Below are positions 1 to 6,891 of a stretch of DNA of 64,000 nucleotides, piece after piece. Each line of letters starts with the position of its first letter. Positions within the stretch are counted from its first letter, which is position 1. Both the position numbers and the translations under genes were made by a program. Source of the stretch: Aquabacterium sp. CECT 9606. GTDB lineage: Bacteria; Pseudomonadota; Gammaproteobacteria; Burkholderiales; Burkholderiaceae_C. The notes below the pieces were generated by a model that was given only the letters and a program-made list of their open reading frames with translations, was not told the DNA's origin and did not search any database. The stretch covers positions 1-64,000 of the forward strand of contig NZ_CAKKNB010000004.1 of assembly GCF_918741295.1 (NCBI RefSeq), written 5' to 3'.

Positions 1-127
1 GCTTGAGCCCATCGGCTACATCCCACCAGCCGAGGCTGAGGCAAACTACTACCGGCAACTCGCCAATCAGGTCAAGACCATTGCCTGACTTAAACCAACC
101 GGCCTCCACAAAACCCGGGGCGGTTCA
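1..127 (+). mobile_element. right end of an IS3-family insertion sequence (partial)
   Basis: The first 88 bases encode the C-terminus of an IS3-type OrfB transposase. After a short non-coding tail the sequence ends in a motif ending CCGGGGCGGTTCA (to position 127). IS3-family elements have termini of the form TGA...TCA, so 127 is the likely outer boundary. The remainder of the element lies left of the window, so the left repeat and target duplication cannot be seen. Confidence 0.75.
2..88 (+). CDS. IS3-family transposase OrfB, C-terminal fragment (window edge)
   Basis: Only 28 residues and a TGA stop are in the window. They include EPIGYIPPAEAEANYY, a C-terminal signature seen in DDE integrases of IS3-type elements. 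The catalytic domain lies outside the window, so intactness cannot be judged. The terminal inverted repeat follows about 22-39 bases after the stop, the usual layout for this family. Confidence 0.75.
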   Translation, partial: LEPIGYIPPAEAEANYYRQLANQVKTIA

Positions 128-838
128 GTCCACCGGTCGATCCTTTGCTAGCGTGGTTCGCCTTAGGGTTTTGTCTTGAGCCCACAGGAGCGGATGCGCG
201 TGTCTATTGTGGAGGGCCGCATAGAGTTCCATCAGCGCATGACTCTGATTGATGCAGGCTTCAGCAAGCGGTCGGTCAATCAGGCCTTGAGAACCTTCGT
301 GCATGAACGCATTGCGGCGTTTGGCCGCAAGGTGGACATGTCGATCTAGTGCCAAGTAGTCCAGGCTTGCCTCGGCAGATTCGTCTGCCAACATCTCTGC
401 CCACTTCTTCCCTGTAAGCATCGGCAGTAGCTTGGTTAACCGTTGCATGTAGGTTGCGTTGTCCTTAAGCATCCGGTCAATGTCAGGAGCCGGATGCCGT
501 TGAGCACGCGCAACACGCTCAATGAAATAGTTGAGCAAGACTTCGCGAAGAGTGCAGAAGAAGAGAACAACCGAGACTTCGCGCTGCTGGTGATCTTGCC
601 AACTGTTAGGAGGCAACTCCGCGTGAAATGACGACTGCATCATGTCGAGCAAGGTGGTAACGCTCCATGGATAGAACAGTCGGCAGCCATCTCCTGAAAC
701 TTTGCAAGTCGAGCAGACGTGCCCATGGGTCATCCGGTCGGTGTCCCGATCGATGATGCGGCAGGACTTGCACTCCATATAAGCGCCCACAAGGGTGCTT
801 ATAGGTTGTCCTTCAATTTCTGAAAGCTGAACGCCCAT
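125..838 (-). CDS. zinc-ribbon plus HEPN-motif protein, 3' end remodelled by the IS
   Basis: 237 residues from the ATG at 838; the frame is open further upstream but would overlap the preceding gene, so this start is preferred. Residues 23-45 contain two CxxC pairs (C23, C26, C42, C45), a zinc-ribbon pattern. A helical middle region follows, then RNAFMH at 175-180. That is the R-N-x3-H form of the Rx4-6H motif that defines HEPN domains, many of which are endoribonucleases in toxin-antitoxin and anti-phage systems. The TGA stop lies inside the IS3 terminal repeat, so the native C-terminus has been replaced. HEPN assignment rests on motif and helix pattern only; a non-catalytic role is possible. 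Confidence 0.6.
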   Translation of the reverse strand: MGVQLSEIEGQPISTLVGAYMECKSCRIIDRDTDRMTHGHVCSTCKVSGDGCRLFYPWSVTTLLDMMQSSFHAELPPNSWQDHQQREVSVVLFFCTLREVLLNYFIERVARAQRHPAPDIDRMLKDNATYMQRLTKLLPMLTGKKWAEMLADESAEASLDYLALDRHVHLAAKRRNAFMHEGSQGLIDRPLAEACINQSHALMELYAALHNRHAHPLLWAQDKTLRRTTLAKDRPVD

Positions 839-843
839 ATCTT

Positions 844-1242
844 CTACTTCTGGTGAGCGGCTTGGTCTAAATCTGATGTTGGGCAGGTGCTTGATCGGCG
901 GAAAACCAGTGGCTCGTACTCTCCAGTTTTGAACTCGCCCCTTGATTGCAGCAACAGGCACTTGCCCTTGCGGCCGTAGTTGAATGAGCAGAAGTTCTGA
1001 CCAGTGCCGGAACATTCCTCAACTTCAATGATGCCGGCGCGGTAAATCTCGCCAGCATTGCCTTGCTGATTCCAGCGGCGACCATCAGCGTCAACGCCGA
1101 ATGTCTCGACTGGCTTCCATCCTTTTGCTAATAGCTCTGCGCGAGCAACCGATAGTGGGACGGACTTCTCTTCGGCATGAACTAAGCCGGCGAGGCTCAG
1201 TAGTAAAGCTAGGCCGGCTGTAGCGGGGATGAGTTTTGGCAT
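844..1242 (-). CDS. secreted Cys-containing small protein, function unknown
   Basis: 132 residues. The first 23 form a clear Sec signal peptide (Met-Pro-Lys, hydrophobic core, cleavage after VHA), so the product is probably periplasmic. The mature part has four cysteines in a central block (ECSGTGQNFCSF...GKCLL, then a later Cys), suggesting disulfides. No family was recognised with confidence. It ends six bases before the HEPN-motif gene and starts six bases after the membrane-protein gene, so the three are probably co-transcribed. Confidence 0.6.
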   Translation of the reverse strand: MPKLIPATAGLALLLSLAGLVHAEEKSVPLSVARAELLAKGWKPVETFGVDADGRRWNQQGNAGEIYRAGIIEVEECSGTGQNFCSFNYGRKGKCLLLQSRGEFKTGEYEPLVFRRSSTCPTSDLDQAAHQK

Positions 1243-1247
1243 TGGAA

Positions 1248-1904
1248 CTAGGCCGCAGGGACCGGGTCTTCGTTAGGCGTTTGCGCCGGTGCAGGCAGTG
1301 CTTCAATCTTTGCTTTGACGCGTCGCGCAACAAGCACGTCCCTGGCATCGCGGCCCACAAACCAGGCGAAGAACAGGTAGACGCAGAACAGCAATAGGGC
1401 TGATGCGTAAGTGGCAAGCGAAAGAACATAGAGCAATGGAACCAGCACCGTTGAAACGTATATCCCCATGAGCACTACGATGAAAAAACTGCCCCAGAAC
1501 ACAACAGCCGCCCCCACGCCGAGGTGAATCCAGATGCGACCATCCTGGACCTTCAAATAGATATGCGCGGCTCTCAGCTCAGTCAGAGAGAATTTATCTG
1601 TGCTCCAAAGCTGACTGACGACTTTAATGAACTCAGGAGAAGCGGTTCGACCAATGATGGCTCGAAAGACTTCTTCCTCGCGTGCGCCAGCTATCAAGCC
1701 TTGCAGAGCCTCGTTCCCTTTGGCTTCGTCTGCAAGGAAGGCTAGCTTCTTGAGGCTACGTCTTTGCAAGTGCCCATCGTGGAACTCAAAAATTCCTTTG
1801 ATAGTCTTGAACAATGCGGCAAGAGCGCCCGCAATGGTCACGTAGAGGGCAGGCCCGGACTTAAGCGCTTCGAAGAGTTCCATGGTGTTAAATGAAGATA
1901 TCAA
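1248..1904 (-). CDS. membrane protein with cytoplasmic linker, unknown
   Basis: 218 residues if it starts at TTG 1904, or 211 from the ATG at 1883; no start has a convincing ribosome binding site. An N-terminal hydrophobic segment (about residues 18-36) is followed by a roughly 90-residue charged soluble region and then two long hydrophobic segments (about 128-180). The C-terminal tail is proline/alanine rich. No enzyme motif was seen. It is sandwiched between the secreted protein and a Cys-rich single-pass protein. Confidence 0.55.
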   Translation of the reverse strand: MISSFNTMELFEALKSGPALYVTIAGALAALFKTIKGIFEFHDGHLQRRSLKKLAFLADEAKGNEALQGLIAGAREEEVFRAIIGRTASPEFIKVVSQLWSTDKFSLTELRAAHIYLKVQDGRIWIHLGVGAAVVFWGSFFIVVLMGIYVSTVLVPLLYVLSLATYASALLLFCVYLFFAWFVGRDARDVLVARRVKAKIEALPAPAQTPNEDPVPAA

Positions 1905-1916
1905 ACTGGCCCACCA

Positions 1917-2363
1917 TCATTGAATGATGCGCTTGACCACGTTGCTCAGCATGGGCAACTTCAAGAACTCAACAACCACGTTGAGCACCAAGGCACCTGC
2001 GGCAACCCACAAGCCAACCCGCGTATAAAGATTCGAGCGCTTTAGTTGCTCGTTCTCAGATTGCCGCCTCTGAAGCTCTTTTGCTGCCTGGTACAACATG
2101 CCCGAATGATTGGGGAAGTGAAAACATTGACGCCGACGCTCCGTTTGAAGAATGACCTTTTGCCTATCGATGGCGGCGCCAGATACCGCTTCATCCCAGA
2201 CGCCCATATGGCAGCAAATCGTGTAGTGAGCAAACGATCGGGAGGGCTCATCTTTGATGGCTAGACGATCCGATTCAGACAAGACAAATGAAACTGGGTG
2301 GTCGCCTGGACCACGGTACTCTTTGCTTAGGAAGTGACATGAAAGACAGTTGTCACGTGGCAT
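1917..2363 (-). CDS. Cys/His-rich protein with C-terminal membrane anchor, unknown
   Basis: 148 residues from the ATG at 2363, preceded by a weak purine-rich site; a longer frame up to 2483 would overlap the upstream gene. The N-terminal half has CLSCHF, CCHMGVWDE and RRRQCFHFP, suggesting metal binding. A short coiled-coil-like stretch (AAKELQRRQSENEQL) follows, and a single hydrophobic segment near the C-terminus (about 113-135). No function is assigned. The layout suggests a membrane-tethered cytosolic sensor or scaffold; this is inference. Confidence 0.5.
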   Translation of the reverse strand: MPRDNCLSCHFLSKEYRGPGDHPVSFVLSESDRLAIKDEPSRSFAHYTICCHMGVWDEAVSGAAIDRQKVILQTERRRQCFHFPNHSGMLYQAAKELQRRQSENEQLKRSNLYTRVGLWVAAGALVLNVVVEFLKLPMLSNVVKRIIQ

Positions 2364-2418
2364 TGCTCGGTCCCATTCTGATGGAGGATCTTCCTTCGAG
2401 GACTCGCCTTTTGGCCGG

Positions 2419-2817
2419 CTACTGGGCTGCAGTCCACCGCTCAAGAGGACACTTCTTGTTGTACGGAACCATGGTGTTCTCATTCAGGACGAAGGTTCTA
2501 TAGCTGCTGCCCTTCGCCATAGCGGCGACGATCATTTGGTAGTTAGTGCCAGTCATCCCAGCGAGATCGATTCGCAGCACCACGGAGCCCTCGGCGCCGA
2601 ACTTGGCCTGCTCGCGCCAAGGGGCCCCAAGAACTTGAACACCTCGGAAACGAGCGGTGTGGTGATAGCAGTTCAGCGCCTCAATCGCAAAGTCCGCAAG
2701 ACTTGCTTGGAGCTGTGATGCCTCTACATGTCCTGGTGCGTTGTAGCTGTCAATTGCTGCTGCAGCTGCCTGTGGGTTTTGCAGCATGAAGGCAAGGATC
2801 ATTGAAGCCGGTTCCAT
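2419..2817 (-). CDS. hypothetical protein
   Basis: 132 residues, N-terminus rich in Ala, Met and Leu, without a clear signal peptide. A mixed alpha/beta-looking body carries isolated Cys and His residues, and the C-terminus is basic (YNKKCPLERW). No domain was recognised. It lies 31 bases downstream of the YHYH peptide gene and 55 bases upstream of the Cys-rich anchor protein, all in the same direction. Confidence 0.45.
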   Translation of the reverse strand: MEPASMILAFMLQNPQAAAAAIDSYNAPGHVEASQLQASLADFAIEALNCYHHTARFRGVQVLGAPWREQAKFGAEGSVVLRIDLAGMTGTNYQMIVAAMAKGSSYRTFVLNENTMVPYNKKCPLERWTAAQ

Positions 2818-2847
2818 GTCTCATCCCTGAAATTGTTTACGCCGAGT

Positions 2848-2976
2848 TCAGCGGTGGCAGTGGTAGTCGCCGGTCTTGCGGTTGTGATGACAGCCGTCTT
2901 TGTCCAGGCCACCGCCATGTGCCATTGCTGATCCAACTGCAAACAGCACGGTCAATGCCGCGAATAGCTTCTTCAT
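2848..2976 (-). CDS. YHYH-domain small secreted peptide
   Basis: A 42-residue gene with ATG at 2976, strong ribosome binding site GGAGAAG six bases upstream, and TGA at 2848-2850. Residues 1-19 are a signal peptide (MKKLFAALTVLFAVGSAMA). The mature peptide has the signature DKDGCHHNRKTGDYHCHR, matching the YHYH domain family of short His/Cys-rich exported peptides. The family's role is not established; metal binding is plausible from composition. It is common as a small cargo gene in mobile elements. Confidence 0.75.
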   Translation of the reverse strand: MKKLFAALTVLFAVGSAMAHGGGLDKDGCHHNRKTGDYHCHR

Positions 2977-3347
2977 GTACTTCTCCCCGCTCGGCTCCCA
3001 CCGTAGGCTTCGGCAGCGGATGCCGAGGGCGCTAGCCTCGGGGATCTGTTACCAAACGTCAACCCCGTGTTTATGCCGGGCATCATTCGCTTGGCAAAAC
3101 TACTTTGGTTGCGAGTACAGGATATGCAAACCAGAGACGGCTCTCCACAGGGCGGGAGTACCTTTGCCAAGTGGCTTGCGGGTTTGGGCGCGTCAATGGC
3201 AGGCCAGCCTGAAGCAGGTCCCCAGAGGGGCAGGCGCATCAAAAGTCTCTGGGATGGCTTGCGGGGTCAGGATTTGAACCTAGGTGGTCGCAGTGTTGAA
3301 GGCATTGGCGGAGGGCCTTGAGCGCAGCGTCCTGAGCCTGGAGCAAA
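2977..3347. other. gene-free interval with a tRNA 3'-half-like fragment
   Basis: No convincing gene was found in these 371 bases. Read on the minus strand, positions about 3258-3285 hold AGGTTCAAATCCTGACCCC, which resembles a tRNA T-arm and acceptor 3' strand. No matching 5' acceptor, D-arm or anticodon arm is present 50-75 bases upstream, so this is not a tRNA gene. It may be a remnant of an old attachment site or a chance match. Confidence 0.4.
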
Positions 3348-4427
3348 TCAGCTCTGCCGGCGCCGCCAGGCCAACCCTGCCAGCGCCAGTCCACCAATGC
3401 CCATCATCCAAACCGACGATAGCTCGGGCACAGGCGTCAGCACCACCACCTGCCGATACCTGGTTTGCGCCAAGATCTGCCCCTGCTCATTGATCGCCAC
3501 TGCGCTACCTAGTTGCAGCCTCAGACTTGGGTCAATGAGGCTGTTGAGGTCAATCGCCTCGCCGTCGCGCCAAAGCATGGCTCTGCCGGTTTCTGGCTGG
3601 TAGCCATCGGCAATGCCCACAGCCAGGCCGGCGTCGTTGATCCCAAGGGCAATGCTGCTATTGCCGGTTTCACGCTGGTCCAGCAAAGTGGCCTGCCCCT
3701 GCTGGTCCCACACGGTGGCTCTAGCGTCCCAGCCGACTCGCGAATATCCGATGGCCGAGCCAAGGTTGTTCAAGGCCATTGCGCGGCCCGACAGCAGCGT
3801 CACTTGGGTGCCGGATAGCACGAAGCTCTGCTGGTCAACCGTTGTGTCACCAACGACATCTCCGCGTTCGTTGATGTCATAGGCGGCCGTGCCGTGGGCG
3901 CCATTGGTCAGCGCTGAGATGTCGGCAAACGAGCCATCGTGGTGCCAGACCACCGCGTTGTTCGTCTTGCCGCCATCAGTGGAATACCAGCCGGCGATAT
4001 CACCCGCATTGTTGATGGCGTTGGCGACGCTCTGCACGTTGCGCACAGGCTCGCTGGAAGAGATCACGACCGGCAATGCCTGCGTCTGGCCGTTGCGCCA
4101 CACGTAGGCCTGCTGGGTCCACAGATAGGCGCCTTGCGAGCCTACGATCTCGCCCTGATCGTTGATGTCGCCGGCGAAGCTGTTGATCCAGTCGTTGTTC
4201 GGGCCGATGTAATCGCGACCCGATGGGCCAAACTTCACCGCGATGAAGTCCCCCGTGCTCTGGCGGCTCACTTCGCCGACGGCTTGACCTAGGTTATTCA
4301 AGCCCCCTGCATTGATTGCAAGCCCGCTGCCACCGACAATTTGCACGGTGTAGCCGATGTCGGACCAAGCGGGGCTGGCAAGGGCCAGGCTGAACGCGAT
4401 GGCAAAGAATTCGCGCTGAAAACGCAT
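3348..4427 (-). CDS. HAF-repeat protein with PEP-CTERM-like sorting tail
   Basis: 359 residues with good RBS GGGAGAAG. Signal peptide at 1-22 (ends PAWS). The body has at least six repeats of the form LNN/IND-x-G-x-hydrophobic-VG followed about 20 residues later by a V/L-W segment, the pattern of HAF extracellular repeats, which may form a beta-propeller. The C-terminus has VPELSSVW, a hydrophobic helix and WRRRQS, the tripartite PEP-CTERM signal with Leu in place of the usual second Pro. Such proteins are exported and processed by an exosortase, none of which is encoded here. It is unusual cargo in a phage-like element. Confidence 0.75.
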   Translation of the reverse strand: MRFQREFFAIAFSLALASPAWSDIGYTVQIVGGSGLAINAGGLNNLGQAVGEVSRQSTGDFIAVKFGPSGRDYIGPNNDWINSFAGDINDQGEIVGSQGAYLWTQQAYVWRNGQTQALPVVISSSEPVRNVQSVANAINNAGDIAGWYSTDGGKTNNAVVWHHDGSFADISALTNGAHGTAAYDINERGDVVGDTTVDQQSFVLSGTQVTLLSGRAMALNNLGSAIGYSRVGWDARATVWDQQGQATLLDQRETGNSSIALGINDAGLAVGIADGYQPETGRAMLWRDGEAIDLNSLIDPSLRLQLGSAVAINEQGQILAQTRYRQVVVLTPVPELSSVWMMGIGGLALAGLAWRRRQS

Positions 4428-4683
4428 GTTTGGCTTCTCCCTGGTGTGTAAGCGGCATCAATGCAGATCATACCCAGCCACGTAGTTAGATAGTCGCTCG
4501 TCCAGTCCCCTGCTCGGGGGGCGCTGTAGGCAGACATACTACGAACTGATCGACTGATCAGCCTTCGCGATCGCTTCGGCCTCCAGCTTCTTGACCTCAG
4601 TCGATGTAGCAGTTCAATTGACCCACTTTCGGCCCTTGCTGCCTGGGTAAGATCAGGTCTTTGATCTCCGCAAGGAGTAGGCC

Positions 4684-4890
4684 GTGGAAGACCTCTTTAC
4701 AGACTACCTGCTGTTCAAGCTGCTTGTGGTGGTGGTCATTGCCGCAGTGGTTGGCGCCTATGAAGGCTGGACCGGGAAAAGCGTCTTCCCGCGAGAAGAA
4801 GCGCCAACCCCCCAACAGAAGCCCGCCAAGGAAATGGGCTACGTCGAAGAGGTGGCGCCTCAAAGGCAGATCCCCTCAGACAAGGCGTGA
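4684..4890 (+). CDS. small single-pass membrane protein
   Basis: 68 residues beginning with GTG at 4684, with AAGGAG eight bases upstream deciding the start. Residues 8-24 are a transmembrane helix (LLFKLLVVVVIAAVVGA), followed by a charged, proline-containing cytoplasmic or periplasmic tail. It is the only plus-strand gene in the element apart from the IS, and faces the ejection-protein genes tail to tail. Function unknown. Confidence 0.55.
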   Translation: MEDLFTDYLLFKLLVVVVIAAVVGAYEGWTGKSVFPREEAPTPQQKPAKEMGYVEEVAPQRQIPSDKA

Positions 4891-4906
4891 TGCCTTGCCG
4901 ATGGCT

Positions 4907-6889
4907 TTACTGCGCAAGTACCCCCGGTGCACTTCTGAAGGCCAAAGGCAAAGCGCGTTCGCCTTGCTGCTGAATCCGAGCCAGGAATTCAGCGGCCATG
5001 CCCGGCTTGGACAGTTGGGGGTAGGCAGCCTCAAGCAGCGCCAGCCCCTCAGACGGATCGAGCAGACCTTGGGTAAGGCGCTCTTGCAATCGTTGGTTGG
5101 CTGAGCTGTAGAGGGCATCAGCACCTTTGCTCAGCAAGCCCCCGATCATGGTGGTGCCGGGGATCTTGCCAAGCAATCCACCCACGGGGGCGCCTGGCAT
5201 CCTGTTGGCGGTGGCCAACTTCTGAACAGTATCGGAGCCAACGCCACGGCCAGCGTTCTGGGTGAAGTCCAGCCCCTCTAGCGCGCTGCGCACTGACCCT
5301 AGCCGTTGGTACTGCCCTGGCTCCAGCACGTCCGCCATGGTCGCCTTGGGATTGCGTATCGCCGCCTGTGCCGTCTTGTCGCCGCTGGCGCGGTTGTAGG
5401 CGTTCAGCGTGAGGGTGCGCTTTGGACTGATCGCCTTTTGCGCGACTTGCTCAAGCACATCGAATTGATTGACGGGCTTGCTCATGGCTGCGTACTCGGC
5501 CCTGGCTGCAGCGTAGTCGGGGCTCAGCTTGTCCAGCACCTTCAGAAGATCGCCTTGCAGGCCAGAAAGAATCCGCTTCTGGTTCGGAGTTGCAGCGTCC
5601 CGAATCATTGCGTCAAGTTCTGTCTTGGCGTAGTGCAAGCCGCGCAGCGAGCCAGCTTGCCCACTGATGTCAAGGCCTTCATTCTTTGCAAGCGTTCTGG
5701 CCCGGTTGATAGCCTCCTGCATGGCAGGCTTCTGCACGAGGCTGTCAATCTGCTTTTGCACGGGCTTGGTGATCAATGCCGGATCGATTGGGTTGCTGTA
5801 CGCCTGCTGATAGAGCTTGTTGGCCGTGGTGTCCCGTGACGCCTCGGTGAACATGCGTTGACCATCTCGGCCCGCCAAGTCTTCCAACTCGCTCACCAGC
5901 AAGTCCTGATTGCGTGCGGCCGTGTTGCTGTAGCCATTCATCGCAAGGGGATCGACCGCTGTAGCTGTGCGCTGCATCGCTGCAAGGCTTGGCACCCTGG
6001 CCACCTCGGCCGTGGTCGGCTGATAGCCCGCAACGGCTGGGCCGGTCTGCTTGTACTTGCGCAGCGCATCTACTGCGCCGTCTAGCTCGGGGCCAACTTG
6101 CTGGCTCATGAATTTGCCAAGTATGCGTTGGTCGTTCTTAGGGTTCAGTGGCGCAATGGCATCCGAGACCTTCCGAACACCGCTGGCTGTTGATCGGGCG
6201 AGCGTGCTGACGCCCTTAGCGGCGAGAGGGAGCGCGCCACCGATCATTGCGCCAGTCCCGGCCGATTCGGGGTCGATGGCGCCAGCTGACAGCCCGCCGT
6301 TGACAGCGCCACCACCCGCGCGGATTGCCATATTGCCCGCCTTGCCTGCCAGCGTTGTGGCGGCGGGTGCTCCAGTGCGAAGCCCACCCGTCGCAACGGA
6401 GGTGCCCAGCTTTTCCAGCATCGGCAGGCCAGCGCGCGTGCCGACTGCCTTGAGGCCAGCACCGGCCACGCCGCCAATGGGCGCGGTCATGACGATGTCA
6501 CCCACAAGGCGCCCGGCGCCATAAGAGATCGGATTGCTGGCGTTCTCCTGATCCATCCATCTCATGGCCTCGGGGATACGGTCCAGGTATTCAGCCACGC
6601 CATCGGCGCCGACAAGCTTGGCGCCTGCCTTGACGGGAGACAGCAAGGTGTCGCCAATGCCGGCCGCGCTGCGCCACAGGCCTTCAGCGCCGGATCGCGC
6701 CAGGCTGCGGCCTTCCTCCTGTGGCTGCGATTGCTTGGAATTGCCTTGCATGTGCCCAACAATCTCGGCGTCGTTGTACCCGGCCTTGCGAGCCCCGGCA
6801 ACGTCAAAGCCGGATTGCTTGGACAGGTGTTCGACAATTTCCTGGTCGGAATAACCGGCGCGTTTGGCGCCTTCAATATCAAAATCCAT
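4907..6889 (-). CDS. large Gly/Ala-rich phage ejection-like protein
   Basis: 660 residues from ATG 6889, chosen because GGAAG lies five bases before it; a GTG two codons upstream overlaps that site. The N-terminus has a tandem repeat of about 25 residues (FDIEGAKRAGYSDQEIVEHL then FDVAGARKAGYNDAEIVGHM). Residues about 90-240 are very rich in Gly and Ala with amphipathic/hydrophobic stretches, followed by a helical C-terminal half. This architecture is typical of internal virion proteins ejected with DNA by podovirus-type phages, but no specific homologue is claimed. It follows the 633-residue protein with a 2-base gap. Confidence 0.55.
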   Translation of the reverse strand: MDFDIEGAKRAGYSDQEIVEHLSKQSGFDVAGARKAGYNDAEIVGHMQGNSKQSQPQEEGRSLARSGAEGLWRSAAGIGDTLLSPVKAGAKLVGADGVAEYLDRIPEAMRWMDQENASNPISYGAGRLVGDIVMTAPIGGVAGAGLKAVGTRAGLPMLEKLGTSVATGGLRTGAPAATTLAGKAGNMAIRAGGGAVNGGLSAGAIDPESAGTGAMIGGALPLAAKGVSTLARSTASGVRKVSDAIAPLNPKNDQRILGKFMSQQVGPELDGAVDALRKYKQTGPAVAGYQPTTAEVARVPSLAAMQRTATAVDPLAMNGYSNTAARNQDLLVSELEDLAGRDGQRMFTEASRDTTANKLYQQAYSNPIDPALITKPVQKQIDSLVQKPAMQEAINRARTLAKNEGLDISGQAGSLRGLHYAKTELDAMIRDAATPNQKRILSGLQGDLLKVLDKLSPDYAAARAEYAAMSKPVNQFDVLEQVAQKAISPKRTLTLNAYNRASGDKTAQAAIRNPKATMADVLEPGQYQRLGSVRSALEGLDFTQNAGRGVGSDTVQKLATANRMPGAPVGGLLGKIPGTTMIGGLLSKGADALYSSANQRLQERLTQGLLDPSEGLALLEAAYPQLSKPGMAAEFLARIQQQGERALPLAFRSAPGVLAQ

Positions 6890-6891
6890 GA

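Noticed and set aside
3067..3321. 84-codon plus-strand frame containing GQDLNL
   Set aside because: This peptide is a typical false translation of a tRNA T-arm; no RBS or domain.
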